A DNA stretch of 64,000 nucleotides from an uncultured bacterium (GTDB lineage Bacteria > Verrucomicrobiota > Kiritimatiellia > RFP12 > UBA1067): NCBI GenBank assembly GCA_902779075.1, contig CACZAK010000005.1, positions 30,827 to 94,826 of the forward strand. The letters are read 5' to 3'. Made by a program: the position numbers and the translations under genes. Positions 34,128-44,000 of this stretch are shown here, one piece after another. The notes under the pieces are model-generated. The model was not told where the DNA came from, did no database searches, and saw nothing but the letters and a program-made list of their open reading frames with translations. Numbering within the stretch: position 1 is the first letter of the stretch; every line of letters starts with the position of its first letter.

Positions 34128-34577
34128 TTAGTAAGGCATCGATCCGTCATCGTCGTAGCCGTCCATGTCGCCCGCCTGCGGGACAACCGGCGGGGGCTGG
34201 TTGTTCGGCACGATAGGCTCGCCCGTGAGACGGCTCTGGTTTGGAGCCGGCAGGGGCATGAACTTCACGGTCATCGCGCGGATCTTCAGCTTCTGGTGCT
34301 TCTGCCCGTCCCTTTCCCAGGAATCCATCTGGAGACGCCCCTCCACGAGGACCGAACGGCCCTTGCGGAGATACTGGCCGCACAACTCGGCAAGCTTCTC
34401 CCATGCGTCGACTTCGACGAACGTGGGAATGTCCACCATGTTGCCGTTACGGTCCCGGCGCCGCTCGTTGAGCGCCAGGGCGAAGCGGCACACCTTCACG
34501 GCGTTTGCGCCCACCTGGCGGACTTCGGGGTCACGCGTCAGGTTCCCCATCACGATCACTTTGTTGAAAGACGGCAT
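34128..34577 (-). CDS. ssb: Single-stranded DNA-binding protein
   Basis: The protein has 149 residues. The OB fold begins 'MPSFNKVIVMGNLTRDPEVR' and continues with 'VEVDAWEKLAELCGQYLRKG' and 'LVEGRLQMDSW'. The C-terminal linker is Pro/Gln/Asn-rich and ends 'MDGYDDDGSMPY', an acidic tail like the DDDIPF tip of SSB but ending in Tyr. It protects ssDNA and recruits repair and replication partners. Confidence 0.96.
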   Translation of the reverse strand: MPSFNKVIVMGNLTRDPEVRQVGANAVKVCRFALALNERRRDRNGNMVDIPTFVEVDAWEKLAELCGQYLRKGRSVLVEGRLQMDSWERDGQKHQKLKIRAMTVKFMPLPAPNQSRLTGEPIVPNNQPPPVVPQAGDMDGYDDDGSMPY

Positions 34578-34595
34578 CGTTCCACCTCGTCTTCG

Positions 34596-34985
34596 TTACT
34601 CGGCCGCAGCGGCCTCCGCCGCCTCGGCTTCCTTCTGGGCTCTCTCCGCCTCGCGCTGCGCGGCGGCCTCGCGCTGCGCGGCGAGCAACGCCTCACGGCG
34701 GTCGTCCACGGCGAGGATCTGTACGCGGAAGACCTCTTCCACGAGACGGTAGCGGTTTACAAGCTCGCGCACGTTCGCAGGATCGAGCTCAAAGCGCACC
34801 TGAACGTACACGCCGCTCTCGCGCTTGCGCATCGGACGCGCAAACGCGCGCTTGCCCAAAACCTCCTGCGAGAGGATGTTGCCGCCCAGACGCGTCACCT
34901 CGGCGACCGCCTTCGCGATCTGGCCTTCGAGCACGTCGTCCTTCGCCTGGCCTGCGAAGATGTAGAGACCATCGTACTTCTTCAT
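34596..34985 (-). CDS. rpsF: 30S ribosomal protein S6
   Basis: The protein has 129 residues. It begins 'MKKYDGLYIFAG', contains 'VTRLGGNILSQEVLGKRAFA' and 'FELDPANVRELVNRYRLVEE', the S6 fold. A C-terminal Ala/Glu-rich tail (about 100-129) extends beyond typical S6. Partner of S18. Confidence 0.95.
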   Translation of the reverse strand: MKKYDGLYIFAGQAKDDVLEGQIAKAVAEVTRLGGNILSQEVLGKRAFARPMRKRESGVYVQVRFELDPANVRELVNRYRLVEEVFRVQILAVDDRREALLAAQREAAAQREAERAQKEAEAAEAAAAE

Positions 34986-35005
34986 AATGTCGGTTCCTTC
35001 CCAGA

Positions 35006-35671
35006 TTACTTCTTCTCTTCCTTCTTGCCACCAGCGGCTTCTTCCTTGCCCTTCTTGATGACTTCAGGGTTCGCCTCCGCCGCAGGCGCGCCAGGCGCCG
35101 CCGCATCCGCGCCCTCCGGCGCCTTCACCACCGCCACGGCGTACTCGCCGCGCGTCACCAGGGAGAACTTGTCGCCAAGCTGGAGATCCTTCACGAACAG
35201 CGTCTGGTCAAGCCCGAGGCTCGAGACGTCAACGGTGAATTTCTCGGCGATGTCCTCGGGCAGGCATTCCACCTCGACCGAGCGCAGCACCTGCTCCAGC
35301 ACGCCGCCGCCGAGCTTCACGCCCACGGCCTCGCCCGTAAGGGAAATCGGCACGACAACGCGCACCTTCTGCGTCAGCGACACCTCGCTGAAGTCCACGT
35401 GGATGGGCGTGCCCTTCACCACGTCGTTCTGCATTTCGCGCATGAGCGCCGGCATTTCCTTGCCGCCCATGTCCAGGGTGACGAGAAGCTGCTTGCTCGC
35501 ATGGCCGCGGAGCCCAAGCAGGAGCTCGTGCTCGTCGAGCTTCACCAGCAGCGTGCCGCCCTTGTTCATTCGCATCACCGCAGCGGGGATCTTGCCCGCC
35601 CGGCGAAGGCGGCGGACAGCTGCGGACCCTTGTTCCACGCGCTCCTCCGCCTTGATCTTGATCTTGTCCAT
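35006..35671 (-). CDS. rplY: 50S ribosomal protein L25, general stress protein Ctc type
   Basis: The protein has 221 residues. An N-terminal L25 5S-rRNA-binding domain (to ~95) is followed by the TL5/CTC beta domain (about 96-190), so this is the long Ctc form. A Lys/Glu/Ala-rich tail ends in 'GGKKEEKK'. AAGGAA precedes the ATG. First gene of the ribosomal operon, transcribed from the promoter at 35768-35796. Confidence 0.93.
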   Translation of the reverse strand: MDKIKIKAEERVEQGSAAVRRLRRAGKIPAAVMRMNKGGTLLVKLDEHELLLGLRGHASKQLLVTLDMGGKEMPALMREMQNDVVKGTPIHVDFSEVSLTQKVRVVVPISLTGEAVGVKLGGGVLEQVLRSVEVECLPEDIAEKFTVDVSSLGLDQTLFVKDLQLGDKFSLVTRGEYAVAVVKAPEGADAAAPGAPAAEANPEVIKKGKEEAAGGKKEEKK

Positions 35672-35767
35672 TGTCGTTCCTTAAGCGACTCCGCCTGCTC
35701 TCGCGCCTCCACGAAACCGGGCCACTGCGGCCCGTCCGCGGCGCTACCCTCGGCGGTTTGACGGATA

Positions 35768-35796
35768 AGTATATCAAAAACGGCGGTGGAGGTCAA
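35768..35796 (-). promoter_or_regulatory. Strong sigma70-like promoter of the rplY operon
   Basis: Minus strand: -35 TTGACC (35796-35791), 17-nt spacer, extended -10 TGA-TATACT (hexamer 35773-35768). A leader of roughly 90 nt precedes rplY. Confidence 0.7.
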
Positions 35797-35838
35797 TACG
35801 GGCAAGAAACCGAATTCGAGCCGCATCAGGCGGAATTA

Positions 35839-35847
35839 TGCTATACT
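35839..35847 (+). promoter_or_regulatory. Extended -10 of a probable leaderless IMPase transcript
   Basis: TGC-TATACT (hexamer 35842-35847) lies six nt before the ATG at 35854, so initiation would fall at the start codon. No good -35 is seen. Confidence 0.5.
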
Positions 35848-35853
35848 GTCGCC

Positions 35854-36618
35854 ATGGCAGAAATGAAAACAGAAATCGAATCAATCCGCGATCTCGTCCG
35901 CGCTTGCGGCATGTTCATCAAGGACGCCGACCGAAGCCGCCTCCGCGTAGACGCCAAGAGCGGCCGCGCGGACCTCGTCACGCAATACGACAAGCAAGTG
36001 CAGGAACGCCTGCGAAAGGGCCTCCTGGAAATCATGCCCGACGCGCATTTCGTCGGGGAGGAGGGCACGACGCAGGCGTTCGCCCCCGTCGGGAAGTTCT
36101 TCATCGTGGATCCCATCGACGGCACTACGAACTTCGTCAAGGGCTACAACTTCAGCAGCATCTCCGTCGCCCTCGTCGTCGACAACGCCGCCGAACTCGG
36201 CGTCGTCTACAATCCATACGCGGACGAGACGTTCTGGGCACAGCGCGGACAAGGCGCATTCTGCAACGGGAAACCCCTGCACGTTTCAAACGAACCGCTT
36301 GAAAACGGCATCGTGATGTTCGGGACGGCCCCCTACCACGAGGAACTCAGCGAGAAGACGTTCCAGCTCGCCTACGACTATTTCAAGAAGGCCCTCGACA
36401 TCCGGCGCAGCGGCTCAGCGGCGCTCGACCTCTGCACGGTCGCCGCCGGGCGCGCGGAACTGTTCTTCGAGCTGTTCCTCTCGCCGTGGGACTTCGCGGC
36501 AGGCGCGCTGATCGTCACCGAGGCCGGCGGACTCGTCACCGACTGCGACGGCCGTCCCCTCACCTACGACCACCCCTGTTCAGTCATGGCCCGAAACCAA
36601 CTGGCCGTTCCGCTTTGA
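35854..36618 (+). CDS. Inositol-1-monophosphatase family protein
   Basis: The protein has 254 residues. The open frame extends 61 codons upstream, but that part is antisense to rplY and the -10 box fixes the start at 35854. Metal-binding motifs: 'FVGEEGT', 'FFIVDPIDGTTNFVKGYNFS' and C-terminal 'SPWDFAAGALIVTEAGG'. It hydrolyses inositol phosphates or related sugar phosphates (SuhB/HisN/CysQ relatives); the substrate cannot be set from sequence. Divergent from the ribosomal operon and convergent with the next gene. Confidence 0.9.
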   Translation: MAEMKTEIESIRDLVRACGMFIKDADRSRLRVDAKSGRADLVTQYDKQVQERLRKGLLEIMPDAHFVGEEGTTQAFAPVGKFFIVDPIDGTTNFVKGYNFSSISVALVVDNAAELGVVYNPYADETFWAQRGQGAFCNGKPLHVSNEPLENGIVMFGTAPYHEELSEKTFQLAYDYFKKALDIRRSGSAALDLCTVAAGRAELFFELFLSPWDFAAGALIVTEAGGLVTDCDGRPLTYDHPCSVMARNQLAVPL

Positions 36619-36631
36619 GAATCTGCCCCTC

Positions 36632-36667
36632 TCGTCCCGTCCGTCCCGTCCGTCCCGTCTGTCCCGC
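36632..36667 (+). repeat. 9-bp tandem repeat in a convergent intergenic gap
   Basis: About four units of TCCCGTCCG (last one diverged to TCCCGTCTG/TCCCGCCCA) fill the 52-bp gap between the convergent IMPase and LamG-like genes. Confidence 0.7.
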
Positions 36668-36670
36668 CCA

Positions 36671-37858
36671 CTAGGGGGCGGAAACGCCAACCACGACCTT
36701 GATGAAAGCCCCGATAGCGGATGGCACCGTAATCGTCGCGGTTTTCCCGTCGCCGGAGAAGGTCATGCCCTGCACGGCCCTATCGACGAGGTTCGTCACG
36801 GTGTCGCCCGCCGCGACATAAATGACGCCGTTGGCCTTTGAAAGGTCAACGCCGTTGCCGCCCGCCTCTGCCGCAACACGTATCCGCGCGCCGCCTTCCA
36901 CAACCTCGACATCGACGATCCGCAGCTCCAACGGCGTCGCGGTCTGCGCGACGTTCAGGAGAAACGCCGCCTCGTGCTCGCCGGTGGTGTCGGGACCGTA
37001 GGTCGCTGCCCAGGCGTTGTATTTGGCCTTCATCTGGTCGTCCGCCCCTTCCAGATACGTCGGCGCCGCCACGAGCTCGGGGCCGGCAATGAAATCCTTG
37101 TTGCTGTCATCCTCGTTGCTGTAGGAGAAGGAAATGGTGCCATGCACCTTGTCGTAGAGCCCGGCGCGACGCCCCTTCTTGCAGGGCAGATAGTGGCGAA
37201 TGAGTTCGAGTTCGCCGCTCTCGAGGTTGTTCTTCCATATCTTCAGCTCATACAGCTTGCCCTGGCTGTACCACTTGGGAACTCCACTTAAGTTGCAGGC
37301 AAACACGAAAAGATTGAGATTGAGGTTGACGACACCGTTCGTCCTGAACGTCTCCAGGTCTTCTTCGCTGAACGTCTTCACCCCGTCCTGGTAAAGCTCG
37401 AGCGAATCGGGGTCGGTCATGTCGGTGATGATTTCGCAGCGCTGCCCGCCGACGAAGTCGACGGCCCCGCTCGGATTGCCGCGTTGTTTGAAGCCGTAGC
37501 CGAAGAACGGCTTCTTGTTGGACATGTGGCACATGAGGAAACGCGTGCGCTTGTTCGAGTCGCTGTTGTTGATTGTGGCGTCGAGGAGCGACCAGTCGGA
37601 TTTCTCGTCAAAGCCAGTCGCCCACGCGAAGTCAACCCACGCCTTGAGACCGGTCTCGGCGTTGACGCCGGTGTCGATATACTGTGAACCCGTCGCCTCG
37701 ATGTATTCGAGGAACGCATCCGGCTCCTCCGTGACGGTCTCGCCCCTCGCGCAGATGCAAGCGCACAGCAGGACCGCCGCGACGGCCATACGCCCTGCGC
37801 CGTCGTGAGCCCCAGGCTTGAACAAGCCCGAACCGGAATGTCGGTATTTTGTTGCCAT
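36671..37858 (-). CDS. Secreted LamG-like protein ('EYIEATGSQYIDTGV' family)
   Basis: The protein has 395 residues from MATKYRHSGSG, with AAGGAAAA upstream. An N-terminal hydrophobic segment (about 20-38, 'MAVAAVLLCACICARG') acts as signal peptide. The mature protein opens with 'FLEYIEATGSQYIDTGV', a sequence recurrent in secreted proteins of this bacterial group, followed by a LamG/concanavalin-like fold ('LYELKIWKNNLESGELELIR'). The C-terminal ~100 residues are beta-rich. Probably surface-exposed or secreted with a carbohydrate-binding role. A TATACT -10 lies at 37885-37880. Confidence 0.7.
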   Translation of the reverse strand: MATKYRHSGSGLFKPGAHDGAGRMAVAAVLLCACICARGETVTEEPDAFLEYIEATGSQYIDTGVNAETGLKAWVDFAWATGFDEKSDWSLLDATINNSDSNKRTRFLMCHMSNKKPFFGYGFKQRGNPSGAVDFVGGQRCEIITDMTDPDSLELYQDGVKTFSEEDLETFRTNGVVNLNLNLFVFACNLSGVPKWYSQGKLYELKIWKNNLESGELELIRHYLPCKKGRRAGLYDKVHGTISFSYSNEDDSNKDFIAGPELVAAPTYLEGADDQMKAKYNAWAATYGPDTTGEHEAAFLLNVAQTATPLELRIVDVEVVEGGARIRVAAEAGGNGVDLSKANGVIYVAAGDTVTNLVDRAVQGMTFSGDGKTATITVPSAIGAFIKVVVGVSAP

Positions 37859-37915
37859 ATTATTTTCCTTGCGCCGCATAGTATACCAAATTCCGGCCGC
37901 CCCCACGAACACAAA

Positions 37916-37940
37916 CCCCCGCGCCGGTGGGGCGCGAGGG
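37916..37940 (-). terminator. GC-rich hairpin after the giant gene
   Basis: On the minus strand, CCC-T-CGCGCC-CCACC-GGCGCG-GGG forms a ~9-bp stem followed by GTTTGTGTT. It lies between the 2317-codon gene and the next promoter. The U-tract is weak. Confidence 0.45.
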
Positions 37941-37962
37941 TTGTGCCGATTCAAAAAAACTT

Positions 37963-38047
37963 CACGACCGTCGGCTGGGCGACCACCACGGGGTCGGGGG
38001 CGACGACGTCATGCGCGAGCGCGACCGTCGCCGCCGTCAGGCCCACG
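37963..38047 (-). pseudogene. Fragment of the His/Pro-Val-rich protein gene
   Basis: An 85-bp segment closely matches 45663-45747. Its minus frame reads VGLTAATVALAHDVVAPDPV, continuing VVAQPTVVKFF and a stop, aligning with the central part of the small secreted protein at 45480-45869. It abuts the stop codon of the giant gene (38053). No start or signal peptide remains. Confidence 0.7.
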
Positions 38048-38052
38048 CGAGG

Positions 38053-41000
38053 CTACTGGATCGACACGGGCCAGCTGCCGACGTTCTTGACCGTGGCGGT
38101 GCCGTAGCCACGCCGCCCGACCATCACGCCGCTCACCTTCGCCGTGTACTTCTTCAGGTGCCCGGAGGCGTCTGTCGCATACAGCTTGAACGTCCCCTTG
38201 AACGCACCGGTCTTCGCGACGTACGTGAGCTTGAGGCCCGACGCGTTCTGCGAGTCCTTCGCGTCCACGTAGGCCTCCGCCGCGCGGTCGTACTTCACGT
38301 TCCCAGCGGCGGGCAGCGTCCAGCGGGCGCCGGCGGAGATCTCGACCTCCCACGGCACGAAATCGTACAGCACCTCGGCGCCGTCGACGTCCGGCTCGTC
38401 CATGAGCAGGAACGAGAGCGAGGACGGCAGCTCGCCCCCGACGCGCGCCGCGGGGACGTTCTCCCCGAACCATGCGCGGAACGGCGTCTTCGAGGCCGCC
38501 GCGTCCCACTCGCCAAGCTCGCCGACCTCGAGCGTCCCGTCGTCCTGCAGCCACAGGTTGAACCCGAACCCGCCCTTCTTGGTGTAGAGCGGAACGACGA
38601 CGGGGATGCAGCAGCGCCGCTCGCCCACCAGCAGCTGGGAGGACACGCTCACCTTCGCGCCGTCGACCATCGTGCCCTTCACCTTCACCTTCCCCTTCGC
38701 GCCCACGGTCAGCGTAAGCCCGCTGTAGCCCCAGGCGAGCTCGCTCCCCGAGCCCTCGGCGTCAACCGTCTCCAGCACCAGCGTGTACGTACCCTGCCAA
38801 CGCGACAGCACAGCAGCTTTCGGGTCGCCCGACTTCGCGAACACGTTGCGCGAACCGCTGACGGACAACCCGTCTACCTCGCCCCACATCGCGTTCGTAC
38901 CGAGGCAGAGAGAAAGATTCCCCTTGCCGCTGCACGTCAGCTCCGCGATGCCGCGTTTCGACATCGTACCCTTGTACGACAGTTTCTTCGAATCGCCAAG
39001 GAGCGTTAAAGCTGCAGCCACCTTTGCCGTCTCTGTTTTCTTGTTTGCTTTGCCCACCTTCACCTGTATGACGCCGCAGACCTCCTCGCCGTCGAGCACA
39101 TATCCATTGAAGATGGCAGCCGACTCCGCCGCGAACGGCTCCTCGTCGCCGTCGTAGTACTTCGTCCAGTCGATCTCCTCGCCGTCGTCGTCGTACCACA
39201 CGGGGGTATGATAGAGGGACTGTTCCGTCCAGTGCGCATAGAACGTGACAGGTCCCGTGATAACGGTCGCGGAGGAAAGCTTCGTCCCGCCGTCCGCCGC
39301 CGTGAACCAGCCGTCGAACGAGAACCCGTCCCGCGTCGGCACGGGCAATTCGCCAAGCGCCGCGCCGTGGTTACGCGCGATCGTCCCGCCGCCCGCGCCG
39401 CCCTGCGCGTCGAACGTCACCGTGTAACTGTTGATCCGCCACTGCGCGTAGTAGGTGGCGTCCGCAGTCACCGTCGTGGACGTGGAGGTCTGCGACCCGC
39501 CACTCTTCGCCGTAAACCAGCCGAGGAACGTGTAGCCCGTACGGGACGGAGTGGGCAGCGTGCCGAGAATGTCCCCATAATAATAGGTATAGGCATTTCC
39601 ACCGGTACCCTCGTTCGCGTCGAACGTCACCGTATACATAATCGCCTCCCAGCGCGCATAGTAGGTGGCGTTGCCCGTCACCGTATCATATTCCGTCACC
39701 TGCCATCCTTCCCAGCTGTTGGGCGAAGTGTACCAGCCGAGAAACGTGTAGCCGTCGCGCGACGGCGTAGGCAGAGAACCAAGCGTAGAGCCGTATGCAA
39801 CGCTGCGTTGTTCCGGCGCGGTTCCGTCCGCGCCGTTCAGATCAAACGTCACAGTATATTCCACTACCCGCCATACGGCGTACACGGTCATGTTACCCGT
39901 CACGACGGTGGACGCAGTCACTTCTACACTAGATGTATCCTGGCCCACGTACCAACCGAGAAACTCGTAGCCCTTACGTGTCGGCGTAGACAAATCGCCG
40001 ATGGCCGCACCTTCCACCACCTGCCGCACTACCGGCGCGTCTCCCTCCGCACCGTTCAAGTCGAAGGTCACCGTATATGTCGTTACAGGCGTCACCGACG
40101 TATCGTCGTACAATATCGACTGCGGGAGCGGCGAGGCACTCGATTCGGACGGCCGTTTCATGTAAATAGTCAAACCCTGCGGGCCGTTGTACTCACTAAA
40201 GGAAATCGCAATGTTATGAACCCCCGCCGTCAGGTATACCTCTTCCTCCCTGTACGAATGAGACGCATACGAATACGTGTTTACGACTGTTTGCCCATCG
40301 ATGAAAATGTTGCAGCCGTCATCACACTCTATTCCGAATTTATATGTGCCTGACTCATCCAGCGCAATGCTGCCCGTCATGAATGCCCAGAAGTAATGCG
40401 TGTCGTAATCGCCGTACTTTCCATGGAACCTGCACTCCCCGTCAGAGTTCCAATGGTAGCCGAAGTCCAGAGTGTCGCCGATGTCAAATGTATTGGCCGT
40501 CAGATTTGGCGTCCGTACGGCAAAGAACGCAGCGGTCTCATCATACGAAGATCCTTCTATGTCGAGTAGGTTAAGAAGGGTAGTTCCGTCCTCAGCATCA
40601 TAGTACGAAATGGACAGTCCATGTTTTCCCTGCGGCGTCCCCGACGTTCCATCATACAGCGACTTCACCTCCGCCGCCGACAACGCGCGGTTGTAAAGAC
40701 GCATTTCATCCATTGCACCATAGAAGTATTCAGTTGAACCCGGCCTATCCCGACCAATATCAAGAGCTTCCGTATTGAACGGCACTGCCCCAAGTACGCT
40801 TATGGAGCCGACCTCCACGCCATTCAAATATGCGTGTGCCGTACCGTTTCCACGTGTCACAGCGACATGAATCCATTCACCAAGCGGAATTGACGCATCT
40901 GTGAAGATGTAACTTTCCTCTCCGCTCGCACTCTCGAAACAACTTGCGTAGTCGTAACCGCTCAAATACCCACGCTTGATGATTTCAAGTCCATACTGTC

Positions 41001-44000
41001 GCGTATTGGACTCCCCCGTCCCTTTTGACATGATAGGAATCCACGATCCATACCACGAATCTGCCCGAATCCATGCACTCATAGTAGAATTAGTGATTTC
41101 ATTTAGCCGACTATTTGCCGCAACTTGAATGTAGTTTCCGCTACCAAAATAATACGCCCCATTTGCATTTCCAAACCTATCCTCCGTCAATGTCACACCA
41201 TGCACTGCACCATTATTCCCATTCCCGCTCGCATCGTTCGCGTTGCCGTCGAACGGCCAGTACGCCACAAGACCATCGGTCGGTGAGAACGTGGGTGGCA
41301 CAGGTGGAGCGCTGACAAGCGTGTCAGCGAAACCGTCACCGTATTCAACGATATAACCAGCCATAGTGTAAGCATATGCATCATCCGCCTCGTCGTCCCA
41401 GTCACCTCGCAACTGCAACAGATAGTGCTGAGCGTTGTAGTTGTCTGGCTGAGTAGCATCCCATCGTGAATATGACCATGCCTCACCTGTCACCCATGTC
41501 CAGTTGCCTTCAGAATCTTTATCTGTACCCCCCAGCCAAAGGAAGTTGTTTAGTTCGCATTGCGACTCCAGCACTGCCCATTCCTCTGCACTGGTAATGG
41601 TAGCCAGATGCCCGCCTCTTGCAATCGCCGCACTCCGTGCATCTGTCCAGGTTATACCGCTAGACAACACCACTTCGTAACGATGCGATGACAATCCGCC
41701 CACTTCCTCGACCTTCTGCCACTGCGCATAGTACGTGACATCGTCGCTTACTGTCGTTTCCGCCGTGACCTCCGTCCCGTCGCTCTTCGCCGTGAACCAG
41801 CCGAGGAACGTGTAGCCCGTACGGGACGGAGTGGGCAGCGTGCCGAGGATGTCCCCATAATAATAGGTATAGGCATTTCCACCGGTACCCTCGTTCGCGT
41901 CGAACGTCACCGTGTACGTAATCGCCTCCCAGCGCGCATAGTAGGTCGCGTCGCCGGTCACCGTGTCGTATTCCGTCACCTGCCATCCCTCCCAGCTGTA
42001 GGGCGAAGTGTACCAGCCGAGGAACGTGTAGCCGTCGCGCGACGGCGTAGGCAGAGAACCAAGCGTAGAACCGTATGCAACGCTGCGTTGTTCAGGCACA
42101 GTCCCCTCTGCACCGTTCAAGTCGAATGCCACAGTGTATTCCGCCAGCTGCCAAACCGCATACACGATCATGTCACCAGTCACAGCCGTCGAGGCCGTCA
42201 CCTCCTCGCTCGACGCTTCCTTGCCCCTATGCCAGCCGAGGAACTCGTACCCTTCGCGCTCCGGCGTCGGCAGCGTCCCAATCACCGCCCCTTCCGCAAC
42301 CTGCCGTTCCGCCGGCGCATCCCCGTACGCGCCATTCAAATCGAACGTCACCGTATGATATTCCCCGCTGCCCGCCAATGTCACTCCGCTCGCCGGATCG
42401 CCTACCAGCTTGAATGCAGAAGAATCGAAAGATGAATAACTACCTTTGGCAACAGAGAACTCAAGCGCCGCCTCGCTGTAGCCATTTACCTGAAGAACGC
42501 GCACGCTGTACTTTCCTGCATTGGCGAAATACACCGTTTTCAGATCAGTGCTTACCGCTCCACTTAGGGATGAATGAAACTCTTGTGACACTCCACTCCC
42601 GCTGATTGTGGCGGAAAACACATCATCAGCACCACAAGCGAATGTCCAATAACCCGCTTCGGGGATATTAATCGTTCCTATCGCTTCTACCACAAAATAA
42701 TTACTCCAGGAACCAGGATAATTGGTCATCGCATCTCTAAAATGAGCGTCTCGATAAGATGGCAGGTCTTGCATGAAAGCGAGCGTTTGATAACTTTGAG
42801 TCACCGGATCGCCGTTTCTTATTGACATATTGGCGATTCCAGCTTCTGCATATTCAGCAATCTGTTCCAAGCTATCATCTGGCACAACACTTTTCGTCAA
42901 GTTATACTGCGTCACCGTCCAAAGTCCATTCGCAGGTGGCGTTGGCGTCACCGCCGTGCCGTCATACAACGCCTTCACCTCCGCCGCCGACAACGCGCGG
43001 TTGTAGATGCGAAGGTCGTCCAAATAACCCTTGAGATATTCTATCTGGCTCCACGTCTCACCGAATATACCAGCACCGCCTACGTCCATTCCAATATAGA
43101 GCGATTCATCATTTGGAGCCAACTCGGTTCCATATTGTGTTTCACCAACCGATACTCCGTTTACGTATGTCGTGATTGTCGCACCATCCCAAGTCAGAGC
43201 CACATGCTGCCAAACGCCAATTGAATATCCAGCAGACGAACCACATGTGAATATTTCAGAAGACTTCGAATCGGATTCCTTCAATGCGAAAAGCCATTCG
43301 TTGTTATTGTTTATCTGCAGACCGTATTGGCGTTTTTCATATCCCTTGCAAACTACGCTTATATGATCACTATCTAGCGTTACCCCACCTCCAGAATAAC
43401 CTTCCGTAGCATTGACCCATGCAGAAATTGTTACGGCCTTGGTGACATTATGCAAAGAATCGGAATTGGGAACCTCAATATAGGCATTTCCGTCAAAATA
43501 ATACGCCCCGTTCGCATTTCCGAGGCGATCCGTCGTTGGCGTCACGCCATAAACCGTCCCGTGGTTTCCGTTCCCGCTAGCGTCGTTCGCGTTGCCGTCG
43601 AAAGGGTAGTACGCAACAAGGCCATCAGACAAGGAGCCACCAGCTGGTACTGACCCAGACTCATAGCACCCAATATCAACCGTACCATTGGCGATGCGGG
43701 CATTGCCTGCCAAATCCCTGTCACACATCACATATGAATTGTCACCAGCATCGATGCACAGCGACCCCGCCGCCAACCGATAGTCGTCGTTGGCGGCATC
43801 AACAAAAAGAGGATCGTCGCTAAAAACATTCACCTGCGCACCTTCGACAGTATCAACGAGCGCACCCCAATCCCACGAGCCTATCATAAGACTCGTTCCA
43901 ACACATATGGAATTATAAACTGCGCAATTATAATACGCACTCCCGCTGTGTAAAGCACTACCGTCAACTATCGTGCAGTTGCGCACAATGCTACCAATCA

